From the NCBI GenBank assembly GCA_016937975.1, contig JAFGVN010000024.1, forward strand, positions 1-64,000: a stretch of 64,000 bases of DNA, in the 5' to 3' direction. The notes under the pieces were generated by a model. It was not told where the DNA came from. It worked only from the letters and a program-made list of their open reading frames with translations, and ran no database searches. This document shows, piece by piece, positions 9,355-17,704 of the stretch (position 1 is its first letter; the number at the start of each line of letters is the position of its first letter). Position numbers and translations under genes: made by a program. Source of the stretch: Clostridia bacterium. Its GTDB lineage: Bacteria > Bacillota > Clostridia > Peptostreptococcales > Acidaminobacteraceae.

Positions 9355-9627
9355 ATGGAATCAAAAGTATATAAAAGTCGAATAGATGGTGTTGCGACTT
9401 TACTGGAAATATTGGGCAAAATCGCTATGGTTGGCTATACCGCAACAGGCATATATAATTTTTTTAAGTTATCAGAATTCGGTGATCTCATTGATGCATT
9501 AATGTCGAGTGGATTGATCCTCATCAATGGCTTGGCCCTTGGAGGATTTCTAATGGCAGTGGGGCATGGCCTGCAATATCTTAAAGACCTTAGAGATATA
9601 ACCTTGGAGCAACACACAAAAAAATAA
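9355..9627 (+). CDS. Small membrane protein, function unknown
   Basis: 90 residues with two hydrophobic segments (about residues 22-42 and 50-72) and a charged C-terminus, preceded by a strong AGGAGG. I do not recognise the family. A perfect 8-bp inverted repeat, ATTATATG (9300-9307) against CATATAAT (9330-9337), lies just upstream and may be part of its control region. A terminator follows directly, so the gene is probably monocistronic or the last of its unit. Confidence 0.7.
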   Translation: MESKVYKSRIDGVATLLEILGKIAMVGYTATGIYNFFKLSEFGDLIDALMSSGLILINGLALGGFLMAVGHGLQYLKDLRDITLEQHTKK

Positions 9628-9637
9628 TAGCTTTTGG

Positions 9638-9664
9638 AAAGTATGCTTAAAGGCATACTTTTTA
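9638..9664 (+). terminator. Rho-independent terminator
   Basis: AAAGTATGC (9638-9646) pairs with GCATACTTT (9653-9661), followed by T residues. Confidence 0.85.
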
Positions 9665-9737
9665 GCATTTGCCTAATATTATCTTGATTAATGACAAGAA
9701 AATATGTAAAGTAATATATAGAAAAATGGAGGCAAAA

Positions 9738-10271
9738 ATGAAAAAAACAACAAGACAAATTGTATTATCTGGATTATTTATTGCACTAGGATTATTAATG
9801 CCTTTTCTTACAGCGCAAATTCCTACCATTGGAAGTCGTTTATTGCCAATGCATATTCCTATTTTAATTTGTGGCTTTGTATGCGGATGGAGAAGTGGTT
9901 TATTGGTAGGCCTTGTGACACCCTTATTAAGAAGTGTTCTCTTTGGTATGCCGCCAATGTTTCCTGTGGCAATTGCCATGGCCTTTGAACTTGGAACCTA
10001 TGGATTCATAACAGGCTTACTCTATGAGAAGTTAAAAGGTGGACAATTTAAGATCATATTGGTGCTTATATTAGCGATGATTGCAGGTAGAATTACTTGG
10101 GGAATCGCAATGTTTGCTTTACTAAACTTGGATCATGGTACTTTTACACTGACTATGTTTGTTAATGGGGCATGGATCAATGCAATACCTGGCATAATTC
10201 TACAGCTCTTATTTATACCTACTCTATTGATTTCTTTACAAAGAGCTAAGGTTTTAGAGTATGAACAATAG
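9738..10271 (+). CDS. ECF transporter substrate-binding (S) component
   Basis: About 177 residues with five or six membrane helices, closely resembling the ECF S-component family (PF12822 type), which captures a vitamin or nucleobase-like nutrient and uses a shared EcfAAT energising module encoded elsewhere. The frame is open further upstream, but GGAGG at 9728-9732 and the typical MKKTTRQIV start support the ATG at 9738. It overlaps the following kinase-like gene by 11 bases, which suggests the kinase acts on the imported compound. The ligand cannot be read from the sequence. Confidence 0.88.
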   Translation: MKKTTRQIVLSGLFIALGLLMPFLTAQIPTIGSRLLPMHIPILICGFVCGWRSGLLVGLVTPLLRSVLFGMPPMFPVAIAMAFELGTYGFITGLLYEKLKGGQFKIILVLILAMIAGRITWGIAMFALLNLDHGTFTLTMFVNGAWINAIPGIILQLLFIPTLLISLQRAKVLEYEQ

Positions 10272-11340
10272 TCTCTTAAGAATTTTAAAAGAACATCAAA
10301 ATACCTATCCTCTGATGAATTTTGTGGATTTGATTAAAATCATCTATCAAAATGAATTTGCTGGTGGTCATATGATCAAGAATGAGAATGTTGCCTTGCA
10401 GCGTCTGCTAGAAGAAATGGAAACCATAGAAAAAAATAACGATAGGTTGTTTGAACCCCTTGGCAATGGTTTGTGTCGCATTCAACTCAAGGCTGCTAAA
10501 GATGGCATTTTAAACAGTACCTTGAATCGATTTTTTGTCCTGACAGCCAATCATAGAAAAGGCGAAGTCAAAAGCTATGAGGAAAAATTGGATTGGTTTG
10601 TTCATGCCATCGAACAAGGGGCCTTTGAGTGTAACATAGATGAAGTTTTAACTTATGTTCAGAATCAAAAGGACTTGGGCTATCCTGCTATGCATCATAG
10701 TGCCTTATACAATAAAACCTATCAACCTGCTTATCGAGTTGTAGATGATATTTTTAGAATCTATTATGAGATTTTTCATCGTATTGATTTTTTGAAGAAA
10801 ACTAAAGACAAAGTTATTATTGCCATTGATGGCTATTGTGGTTCTGGAAAAAGTACATTAGGGAATTTGTTAAGGGAAGTTTATGGATGCTCCTTGATAA
10901 AAATGGATGATTTCTATTTGCCTCAGGATCAAAAAACCGAAGAAAGATTAAATGAACCTGGAGGTAATGTGGATTATGATCGGTTTAAGAAGGAGATTTT
11001 GATTCCTCTAAGTGAAGACAAAACCGTGATGTATCAATCCTTTGACTGCAAGAAACAAAGTTTGAGAAGTCCCATAACCTTGGAAAGAACACCTTTAGTT
11101 ATTGTGGAAGGATCCTACAGTATGCATCCTACACTTAAGGCTTATTATGACTTAAAAATTTTCTTGAAGGTCGATTCAGAAATTCAAATTAAAAGAATAC
11201 TCGATCGAAACGGTTCAGAAGTTTTAAAAAGGTTTCAAACATTGTGGATTCCATTGGAAAATCATTACTTTGAACATTTTCAGTTGGAAAATGAAGTTGA
11301 TTTAGTTTTCAATACCTCAGAAATTCAAATCAATTTTTAG
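10261..11340 (+). CDS. Uridine-kinase-like P-loop protein with a novel N-terminal domain
   Basis: 359 residues. The C-terminal half (from about residue 180) is a uridine kinase/phosphoribulokinase-type domain: IAIDGYCGSGKST (P-loop near 190-198), KMDDFYLP, and a FIDE-type lid segment later. The N-terminal 170 residues are soluble and match nothing I know. The start overlaps the ECF S-component gene, indicating coupled translation. A trapping kinase for a nucleoside-like or vitamin precursor is the simplest inference. The gene ends on its own terminator. Confidence 0.8.
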   Translation: MNNSLLRILKEHQNTYPLMNFVDLIKIIYQNEFAGGHMIKNENVALQRLLEEMETIEKNNDRLFEPLGNGLCRIQLKAAKDGILNSTLNRFFVLTANHRKGEVKSYEEKLDWFVHAIEQGAFECNIDEVLTYVQNQKDLGYPAMHHSALYNKTYQPAYRVVDDIFRIYYEIFHRIDFLKKTKDKVIIAIDGYCGSGKSTLGNLLREVYGCSLIKMDDFYLPQDQKTEERLNEPGGNVDYDRFKKEILIPLSEDKTVMYQSFDCKKQSLRSPITLERTPLVIVEGSYSMHPTLKAYYDLKIFLKVDSEIQIKRILDRNGSEVLKRFQTLWIPLENHYFEHFQLENEVDLVFNTSEIQINF

Positions 11341-11365
11341 TATCAGTTGACTGATACTTTTTTTT
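11339..11365 (+). terminator. Rho-independent terminator
   Basis: AGTATCAGT (11339-11347) pairs with ACTGATACT (11350-11358), then a T8 run. The stem includes the last two bases of the kinase stop codon. Confidence 0.9.
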
Positions 11366-11418
11366 GTGGAATTGACAGTCTAGGTATTCCATCATATGCT
11401 TTTCTTAGGAGGTTAAAG

Positions 11419-11952
11419 ATGGTTTATATCATATTTCTAAGAGGCATCAACGTAAAAGGTGTAAAGATAAAAATGTCTGAGTTGAAAAAAGTTTTTTTGG
11501 ATTTGGGTTACAATAAGGTAGAAACGGTCTTGGCAACAGGCAATGTAATCCTGGAAGCTGAAGAAGTTTCACCTTTAAAATTGAAAATAGACATAGAAGC
11601 TCATTTGGCAAAAGTTTTTCATTATGAAGCCCATGTCATTGTGAAAAACGCTATGGAATTAGAGCAGATGTTGAAGATTCCTTATGTGAAGGACGATCAT
11701 ATGCAGCATTATATCATTCTAACGGAACAGAAGGATATTTACGAAGCCATTTATCAAGGGTATGAAGCGTTAAAGGATGAAAGACATGAAAGGCTTTATA
11801 CCCTTGAAGATGCTTTGCATTGGGAAGTTGAGAAAGGTTACACTTTGAAAACAGACTTTGGAAAGAAACTCTTAGGCTCAAAAGTCTTTCAATCAAAGTT
11901 AACTACCCGAAGCATAGGAACCATTGAAAAAATAGTTGAAAAGTTGGTTTAA
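11419..11952 (+). CDS. DUF1697 family protein
   Basis: About 177 residues. The N-terminus MVYIIFLRGINVKGVKIKM and the VETVLATGNVILEAEE block are diagnostic of DUF1697, a widespread family of small cytosolic proteins with no known activity. The frame runs upstream to 11347, but AGGAGG at 11407-11412 and the family N-terminus select the ATG at 11419. It lies between a terminator and an AraC-like gene. Confidence 0.85.
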   Translation: MVYIIFLRGINVKGVKIKMSELKKVFLDLGYNKVETVLATGNVILEAEEVSPLKLKIDIEAHLAKVFHYEAHVIVKNAMELEQMLKIPYVKDDHMQHYIILTEQKDIYEAIYQGYEALKDERHERLYTLEDALHWEVEKGYTLKTDFGKKLLGSKVFQSKLTTRSIGTIEKIVEKLV

Positions 11953-11993
11953 ATGATTATTCAAAGGCAAATGACAAAAAACTAGATAAGTAT

Positions 11994-12740
11994 TTGGAAA
12001 TGGTATGGTATGTGCACAGGGATTTTAAACCTGAGGAAAGCAGGGCGGATATCATCATGCCTACAGGACATTTTCATGTCGCATATAATTTTGGTGCGCC
12101 TTATTTTCTGAAACGAGACATAAAGTTGAACAAGATACCAGAATCCTTATTTATGGGACCTTTTAAAGAACCCATGATTGTAGCATATAGCGACAGTGTC
12201 AAACAAATAGGTTTGGCTTTTACACCCTTGGGTTTTTATACTTTTTTTGATAAAATACCAAATTTTTTCAATGAAATGGCAATGGATATATCCAATGTTG
12301 AGATGTTTTATGATTTGAATCATATGATTTATGCGTTGTTCATAGACCATGATGAGGGCAGTGAAGAAATAAACAGGATTATAGATCAAATAGAAGCCTA
12401 TTTTTTAGAAACATTGAACCACAAGGATATCTCGCTTGAAATAGGAGAAATGATGTCTTATATCAATAGCCATGAAGGTCAAATAGATGTCACACAAATG
12501 GCTGCATATTTTTCGTATTCAGTCAGTGGCCTTAAGAGAAGATTTAAAAAGTATTTTTTCATGAGTCCAAAAGCCTATAGCAATATTATTAAATTTAGAT
12601 TTGCCATGGCAGATGAAACACCACAAAGTTATTTCTATGATCAGGCGCACTTTATTAAAAATGTGAAGAAGTACACGACACTAAATCCTGGAGAACTTTC
12701 TGAAACCGATGCTTTGACATTGTTGCAGATGCTAGAATAA
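11994..12740 (+). CDS. AraC-type transcriptional regulator, start region damaged or non-canonical
   Basis: 248 residues from a TTG at 11994. The N-terminal half resembles the effector domain of AraC regulators (EMVWYVHRDFKP, then a PSLFMGPF-like block), and the C-terminal part holds the helix-turn-helix (VTQMAAYFSYSVSGLKRRFK). The frame remains open upstream to a stop at 11937 and codes a family-like KKLDKYLEMVWYV, but contains no usable start and no ribosome-binding site. ATGs at 11953 and 11971 lie one frame away and hit a TAG at 11983. One extra A in the A run at 11976-11980 would join them. The gene is therefore a probable frameshift or sequencing error; otherwise it starts weakly at the TTG. 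Confidence 0.65.
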   Translation: MEMVWYVHRDFKPEESRADIIMPTGHFHVAYNFGAPYFLKRDIKLNKIPESLFMGPFKEPMIVAYSDSVKQIGLAFTPLGFYTFFDKIPNFFNEMAMDISNVEMFYDLNHMIYALFIDHDEGSEEINRIIDQIEAYFLETLNHKDISLEIGEMMSYINSHEGQIDVTQMAAYFSYSVSGLKRRFKKYFFMSPKAYSNIIKFRFAMADETPQSYFYDQAHFIKNVKKYTTLNPGELSETDALTLLQMLE

Positions 12741-12809
12741 TTGCCGAATTTGTACAATAATCTTTCTCCTTTTTATTCTAAACTGTCATTAGAAAGTGAG
12801 GCGGTTACT

Positions 12810-13667
12810 ATGAATAATAAAGTACTTATAGCAGGTGCGACTGGATATTTAGGAAAATATTTGGTTCAGGCATTTTATGAAAATAATTATGAAGTATCGG
12901 TAATCATCAGAAACAAACAAAAAATAGAGTCTGTGTCTCATATGATTCAAAGCATAATTGTAGAAGATATTACGAACAAAGAAGCCTTGAAGGGTTTAAT
13001 GCAAGGTTATGATGCTGTAGTATCAACGGTAGGCATCACAAGGCAAAAGGATCATATGACATACATGGATGTCGATTATCAATGCAATGTGAATTTACTG
13101 GAAACCGCAATTTTGGATGGGGTAAAAAAGTTCATGTACATTGGCGTACTTGGTGGAGAAAAATTTCGAAATCTAAAGATCATGGATGCAAAGGAAAAGT
13201 TTGTAGAAGTCTTAAAAAGGAGCGCCATAGAGGGTATTGTCATTCGACCAAGTGGTTTTTTTGGAGATCTCAAAGAGATTTACAACCTGGCAAAAAAAGG
13301 TACCGTTTATGTAATGGGAAAGGGACATTACGAAGTCAACCCCATACATGGCTATGATTTAGCAAATTTTTGTGTTAAACATTTACAAGATGCTCCTGGA
13401 GAATATCCTGTTGGTGGACCAGAAATTCTGTCTCAAAGAGACCTTGGAAGCATTGCTTTCGAAGTGCTGAATAAACCTGAAAGAATTATTGGTATCCCAA
13501 TATTTTTGGTAAGACTTGTTAAAGTCATCATTCGTTCTTTTACCAAGGAAACTTTTTATGGACCCATTGAGTTTTTTCTAACGGTTTTGACTGAAAATAT
13601 GGTGGGACCTAAAGAGGGAAAAATCACTATTAAAGATTATTTTTCAGAATTGAAGAGGCAAGAATGA
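12810..13667 (+). CDS. NAD(P)-binding SDR/NmrA-like protein
   Basis: 285 residues. The N-terminal Rossmann motif GATGYLGKYL marks an atypical short-chain dehydrogenase of the NmrA/NAD(P)H-binding type, related to proteins that act as redox sensors or ubiquinone-assembly factors. The catalytic YxxxK is not clear, so enzymatic activity is uncertain. GTGAGG at 12796-12801 supports the ATG at 12810; a longer reading from 12741 is not credible. It overlaps the next gene by four bases. Confidence 0.8.
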   Translation: MNNKVLIAGATGYLGKYLVQAFYENNYEVSVIIRNKQKIESVSHMIQSIIVEDITNKEALKGLMQGYDAVVSTVGITRQKDHMTYMDVDYQCNVNLLETAILDGVKKFMYIGVLGGEKFRNLKIMDAKEKFVEVLKRSAIEGIVIRPSGFFGDLKEIYNLAKKGTVYVMGKGHYEVNPIHGYDLANFCVKHLQDAPGEYPVGGPEILSQRDLGSIAFEVLNKPERIIGIPIFLVRLVKVIIRSFTKETFYGPIEFFLTVLTENMVGPKEGKITIKDYFSELKRQE

Positions 13668-14149
13668 TTAGTGCAAGAAATTATTTACAAGAGGATGATG
13701 AATGCTATAGAAAAATGACTTATGAAGCAGTATTTTGGGATCAATCAAAAAATCCACCTGAGTTTTCAGAGGCAATGGTCTTAGATTTTGTTCAACCTAT
13801 TTTAAACGACTTTCCCAATCGTAAGGGTGATCTAGGGGTTACTGCTCTTCAAAACAATGATCCCATCGGTGCTGTATGGATTAGATATTGGAATAAACAA
13901 GAAAACATGAGAGGTTATTACAAGAATGAGGTACCTGTCTTGGTCATTGGCGTTCATGAAACATATCGAAAATCTGGCATTGGTGTCCTCTTAATCAGAC
14001 AACTTCTCGAGCAGTGTAAGGAGAAAGGTATTTCTGAAGTAAGTTTGTGCGTTTCCAAAAAAAATCATGCAAAAAAATTATATGATAAATGTGGATTTTA
14101 AATCGTGGAAGACATTGGTGATTCATGGATTATGTCACAAGTTTTGTAA
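13664..14149 (+). pseudogene. GNAT acetyltransferase with premature TAA
   Basis: The reading frame starts at 13664 (ATGA overlap with the SDR gene) and stops at a TAA at 14099-14101 after KLYDKCGF, in the middle of the last GNAT strand. The same frame continues for 15 codons, IVEDIGDSWIMSQVL, ending at TAA 14147-14149; this is exactly the tail expected of a GNAT protein. The acetyl-CoA loop region RKSGIGVLL is intact. The stop is TAA, so selenocysteine is excluded. Either the protein is shortened by 16 residues and possibly dead, or the base is an error. Confidence 0.75.
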
Positions 14150-14331
14150 AAATATGATTTCAAGTAAAAAAAAATAAAGATTTTGTGTTCTGTTATAGCA
14201 TAAAAAGAGAATACACTTTTAAACTTAAAAAAACATGTTTTTTCAACACTTGTAATAAAATATGGCATTTATTGAGTGGTACTATTTTGAATTAAAGTGA
14301 TTCTTTTTGAAATATTTTCTTAAAAAAAGTG

Positions 14332-14391
14332 TTGACAATCAAAAAAAGGTTGTGTTAAGATAAATGCACAAATGAATCGGAAAGCGATTTC
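14332..14391 (+). promoter_or_regulatory. glcT promoter with probable cre (CcpA) site
   Basis: TTGACA (14332-14337), a 17-base spacer and TAAGAT (14355-14360) form a good sigma-A promoter. At 14377-14391 the sequence CGGAAAGCGATTTCA matches 13 of 15 positions of the consensus WTGNAARCGNWWWCA. It lies just past the expected start of transcription, where CcpA could block elongation. The preceding 14150-14331 is AT-rich with no gene that I can support. Confidence 0.65.
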
Positions 14392-14397
14392 ATATTT

Positions 14398-14460
14398 GGT
14401 GTGTTACTGTTAAATCAGGCATGAACCATACATCTACTCGTTGTATAGTTCATGTTTTTT
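14398..14460 (+). promoter_or_regulatory. GlcT-type RAT antiterminator and terminator ahead of glcT
   Basis: GTGTTACTGTTAAATCAGGC (14401-14420) resembles the ribonucleic antiterminator of ptsG genes. It overlaps the start of a terminator whose arm CATGAAC (14420-14426) pairs with GTTCATG (14448-14454), followed by T6. Bound GlcT would stabilise the RAT and permit read-through, so glcT appears to control itself. Confidence 0.75.
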
Positions 14461-14478
14461 GTTTTTCTGGAGGATGTT

Positions 14479-15324
14479 ATGAAACCAAACTATAAAGTGA
14501 ATATGGTCATGAATAATAATGTCGTCCTTGCAATAAACTTGGAAAACAAAAATGAAGTTATTTTGTTGGGTAAGGGAATTGGATTTGGAAAAAAGAAGAA
14601 TCAAACCGTTTATTATCCAAAGGATGTCATTGAAAGATCTTTTATCAATGTATCACAGACCTTAAAATCAGATTATTACAATTTGATACAGCAAATGGAT
14701 TTACAAGTTATGGGAGTTTGTCAGGAAATCATCTTAATGGCTGAGAAAGCCATAGGCGAATTAAATGACAGTATTCATATTGTTCTCACAGATCATATAG
14801 GATTTGCCATTGAACGTATTAAACAAAACATGGTCATAGAAAATCCATTCCTAGATGAGATTAAAGTGCTGTATGGTCCGGAATTTGAACTGGCCAAGGA
14901 AGCCTTAAATCGCATCAATGAATCCATAGAAATTGTTTTGCCGGAAGAGGAAGCTGGATTTATAGCATTGCATCTCCATTCTGCAAGAAAAAATCTGGCA
15001 GTTAAAACTACTTTAAAGAACACTAAAGCCATTAAAAAGATTATTGAGTTTCTTGAAGGTGAACTGGGCACAAAAGTGATTCAAGACAACTTAAATTATA
15101 GAAGATTATTAACCCACCTTCGTGGTGGCATTGAAAGGGTAGAACAAGGCATTCATTTTGAAAATCCACTGTTGACTACCATCAAAAAGGATTTTAAAGA
15201 GGCTTGGAGAATCGCAGATAAAGTAGGGGAAATGATTCAAGTCGAATTAAATCTTAAAATTGAAGAAGATGAAATCGGGTATCTATGTATTCACATAGAC
15301 CGACTTCTGAGATTAAAGTCATAG
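14479..15324 (+). CDS. glcT: PTS transcriptional antiterminator GlcT (BglG/LicT family)
   Basis: 281 residues: an N-terminal CAT RNA-binding domain (about 1-56, with the KNEVILLGKGIGFGKK block) followed by two PTS regulation domains carrying histidines (PRD1 about 65-170, PRD2 about 171-281; DHIGFAIERI and HIDRLL regions). It binds a RAT hairpin to prevent termination and is switched by PTS phosphorylation. The ATG at 14479 follows GGAGG at 14470-14474. Its own leader and the ptsG leader both carry RAT-like elements, which argues for GlcT specificity over LicT or SacT. Confidence 0.9.
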   Translation: MKPNYKVNMVMNNNVVLAINLENKNEVILLGKGIGFGKKKNQTVYYPKDVIERSFINVSQTLKSDYYNLIQQMDLQVMGVCQEIILMAEKAIGELNDSIHIVLTDHIGFAIERIKQNMVIENPFLDEIKVLYGPEFELAKEALNRINESIEIVLPEEEAGFIALHLHSARKNLAVKTTLKNTKAIKKIIEFLEGELGTKVIQDNLNYRRLLTHLRGGIERVEQGIHFENPLLTTIKKDFKEAWRIADKVGEMIQVELNLKIEEDEIGYLCIHIDRLLRLKS

Positions 15325-15386
15325 CGTGTTACTGATTAGATCAGGCATAAGCTTACTCTTTATGAGGGTTAGCTTATGCCTTTTTT
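15325..15386 (+). promoter_or_regulatory. GlcT RAT and terminator in the ptsG leader
   Basis: CGTGTTACTGATTAGATCAG (15325-15344) is nearly identical to the Bacillus subtilis ptsG RAT as I recall it. It overlaps the terminator stem GGCATAAGCT (15344-15353) with AGCTTATGCC (15371-15380) and T6. In glucose, unphosphorylated EII frees GlcT, which opens the RAT and lets transcription reach ptsG. Confidence 0.9.
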
Positions 15387-15466
15387 AATAAATCTGCTCT
15401 TGATCACAGCAGATGTTATGTCCTAGGATACTTAAACGGGGATTCAAAGTATAAAGGAGAGAAATT

Positions 15467-16861
15467 ATGAGTAATTTTTTTAGTAAGTTACAGAAACTTG
15501 GTAAATCTTTAATGGTTCCAGTTGCTGTATTACCTGTAGCTGCTATATTTTTAAGATTAGGCGCAGGAGTACCAGGTATTGAAGGTAAATTGGCAGAGAT
15601 CTTTTTAAAGTCTGGAGCTGCAGTATTTGATAACATGGCATTGCTATTTGCTATTGGTATTGCATTTGGTTTGGCAAAAGACAATAATGGTGCAGCTGCA
15701 TTAGCTGGTGCTGTTGGTTATTTCGTATTGAAAAATGTCTATTTAGTAATGGATGCAGATATTAACACAGGTGTATTTGGTGGTATCATCATAGGTATTG
15801 TTGCCGGTATAATGTATAATAAATTCCATAAAATCAAACTCCCTGAGTTTTTAGGCTTCTTTGCAGGCAGACGGTTTGTACCCATTATAACAGCCTTCGC
15901 TGCAGTAGCATTAGGATTGGTATTTGGTGTGGTTTGGCCAACAGTACAAGATGGTTTAAATGCATTCTCTGAAAGTGTTGTCAAGGCTGGTGCCTTAGGT
16001 TCATTCCTATTTGGTTTTGGTAACAGAATGTTAATTCCAGTTGGTCTTCACCATGTATTAAACTCAGTGTTCTGGTTTGGACATGGCACATTTACAAATG
16101 CAGCTGGCGAAGTCATTAATGGTGACTTATTGAGATTCTTAGCGGGTGACCCAACTGCAGGCGCATTCCAAGCTGGTTTCTATCCTGTTATGATGTTTGG
16201 TATTCCAGCAGCTGCATTAGCAATGGTCACAGCAGCTAAAAAAGAAAACAAGAAAATGGTTGCAGGATTATTATTTTCAGTAGCTTTCACTTCGTTCTTA
16301 ACAGGTATTACAGAACCCTTTGAATTTATGTTTGTTTTCTTGGCATTCCCATTATATGTTGTACATGCAATCTTTACAGGTTTGTCATTGGTGATTACAA
16401 ATGCCTTTGGGGTGTTACACGGTTTTGGTTTCTCAGCAGGTGCCATTGACTATATTATGTTATGGGAAAATGCAACTAAGCCGATTTTAATCATTCCAAT
16501 TGGTTTAGCCTTTGGTGCATTATACTACATAACATTCTATGCTATGATTAAAAAATTCAACATTATGACCCCAGGTCGTGAAGACATTGATGTAGATGCT
16601 GCAAATATTTTAGAAAGTCTAGATCAAAGTGAAATCGGCTTAAGATATTACAACGCATTGGGTGGTTCTTCAAATATCGTTGAAGTTGATTCTTGTATTA
16701 CACGTTTAAGACTGGTTTTAAGAGATGTAGATGAAGTATCAGATGAAACTTTAAAAGCACTTGGTGCAACAGGCGTTTTAAGACCGAACAAGAAAAACAT
16801 GCAAGTCATTATTGGTACAAAGGCAGAAATGATTTGTGATGAAATAAAAAAATGTATGTAA
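15467..16861 (+). CDS. ptsG: PTS glucose transporter EIICB
   Basis: 464 residues. The EIIC membrane domain (about 1-365) contains the conserved GITEPFEF block near 280-287. The EIIB domain (about 390-464) contains the phosphorylated Cys410 in VDSCITRLRL. It imports and phosphorylates glucose or a close glucoside. Unlike the Bacillus protein it has no fused EIIA; a separate EIIA follows. The RAT/GlcT pair supports glucose; N-acetylglucosamine is the alternative. GGAG at 15455-15458 supports the start. Confidence 0.93.
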   Translation: MSNFFSKLQKLGKSLMVPVAVLPVAAIFLRLGAGVPGIEGKLAEIFLKSGAAVFDNMALLFAIGIAFGLAKDNNGAAALAGAVGYFVLKNVYLVMDADINTGVFGGIIIGIVAGIMYNKFHKIKLPEFLGFFAGRRFVPIITAFAAVALGLVFGVVWPTVQDGLNAFSESVVKAGALGSFLFGFGNRMLIPVGLHHVLNSVFWFGHGTFTNAAGEVINGDLLRFLAGDPTAGAFQAGFYPVMMFGIPAAALAMVTAAKKENKKMVAGLLFSVAFTSFLTGITEPFEFMFVFLAFPLYVVHAIFTGLSLVITNAFGVLHGFGFSAGAIDYIMLWENATKPILIIPIGLAFGALYYITFYAMIKKFNIMTPGREDIDVDAANILESLDQSEIGLRYYNALGGSSNIVEVDSCITRLRLVLRDVDEVSDETLKALGATGVLRPNKKNMQVIIGTKAEMICDEIKKCM

Positions 16862-16875
16862 AGTATTAAATCATA

Positions 16876-16917
16876 AAGGTTTGTTGTATCTCCTTTTGGA
16901 GATACAACTTAAACCTT
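16876..16917 (+). other. Long stem-loop between ptsG and crr
   Basis: AAGGTTT, then GTTGTATCTCC, loop TTTT, GGAGATACAAC, two unpaired bases, AAACCTT. The result is an 18-bp stem without a T tail. It is probably an mRNA processing or stability element that lets ptsG and crr be expressed at different levels. Confidence 0.65.
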
Positions 16918-16965
16918 GAATTGTGTGGAAAACCATAGAATTGAAGGTTTAATTTGGAGGTAATT

Positions 16966-17442
16966 ATGTTAAAGAAATTGTTTAAAAAGTCAGGTACTGA
17001 ATTCAGCCCCCCTATGGCTGGAAAAGTAGTGTCATTGGATCAAGTACCTGACGCAGTATTTTCAAAAAAAATGGTTGGTGATGGTTTTGCAGTTATTCCA
17101 TCGGAAGGCAAAGTTTATGCACCGGTTAACGGTAAAGTGGTACAATTGTTTCCAACAAAACACGCCATCGCAATCATTGATGAAAGCGGTTTGGAAATGT
17201 TAATTCATGTCGGTATTGATACCGTTGAGTTAAAAGGTGAAGGTTTTGTTGCACACATTGAAAAAGGTAGTGAAATAAAAAAAGGTCAATTGCTTTTAGA
17301 AGTCGATTTAGAATTTGTTCAAGCTCAAGATAAAGCGATTATTACACCTGTCGTATTTACAAATCAAAAGCAATATCAATCCATTGAAGTGGTATCTGGC
17401 AATCTAACAATTGCAGATACTGCATGTATCATAAGAAAGTAG
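16966..17442 (+). CDS. crr: PTS EIIA-Glc (Crr-like)
   Basis: 158 residues, the glucose-family EIIA fold. His66 (KHAIAI) and the phosphorylated His81 (HVGIDTVEL) are both present. It passes phosphate from HPr to the EIIB domain of the ptsG product. The frame opens at an upstream ATG, but GGAGG at 16956-16960 selects the ATG at 16966. It is followed eight bases later by ptsH. Having free-standing EIIA, HPr and EI together makes this a complete PTS operon. Confidence 0.93.
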   Translation: MLKKLFKKSGTEFSPPMAGKVVSLDQVPDAVFSKKMVGDGFAVIPSEGKVYAPVNGKVVQLFPTKHAIAIIDESGLEMLIHVGIDTVELKGEGFVAHIEKGSEIKKGQLLLEVDLEFVQAQDKAIITPVVFTNQKQYQSIEVVSGNLTIADTACIIRK

Positions 17443-17449
17443 GTTTATC

Positions 17450-17704
17450 ATGATAAAAGTAGTAATGGCATCAGAGCATGGTTTACATGCTAGACCAGCA
17501 AGTGAATTTGTTGCAAAAGCAACGCAATTTGATTCAGAAATTACCATTGAATCCAATGGTAATGAAGCAAATGCTAAAAGTATTATTAATGTACTGGGTT
17601 TGGGTGTTCAACATCTAGATGAAGTCATAATTACAGCTACTGGAAGCGATGCAAAAGATGCAGAAAAAGCATTGGCAGAACTATTAGGAGCATCTCATGC
17701 TTAA
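17450..17704 (+). CDS. ptsH: Phosphocarrier protein HPr
   Basis: 84 residues. HGLHARPAS carries the EI-phosphorylated histidine (His13 here, His15 in other HPr proteins), and AKSIINVLGLG carries the regulatory serine (Ser44, equivalent to Ser46) used by HPr kinase for CcpA-dependent catabolite repression. Length and motifs are fully normal. The stop overlaps the ptsI start by eight bases. Confidence 0.97.
   Translation: MIKVVMASEHGLHARPASEFVAKATQFDSEITIESNGNEANAKSIINVLGLGVQHLDEVIITATGSDAKDAEKALAELLGASHA

Noticed and set aside
14099-14101. Recoding at the GNAT internal stop.
   Set aside because: It is TAA, not TGA, at a non-catalytic position, with no special structure.
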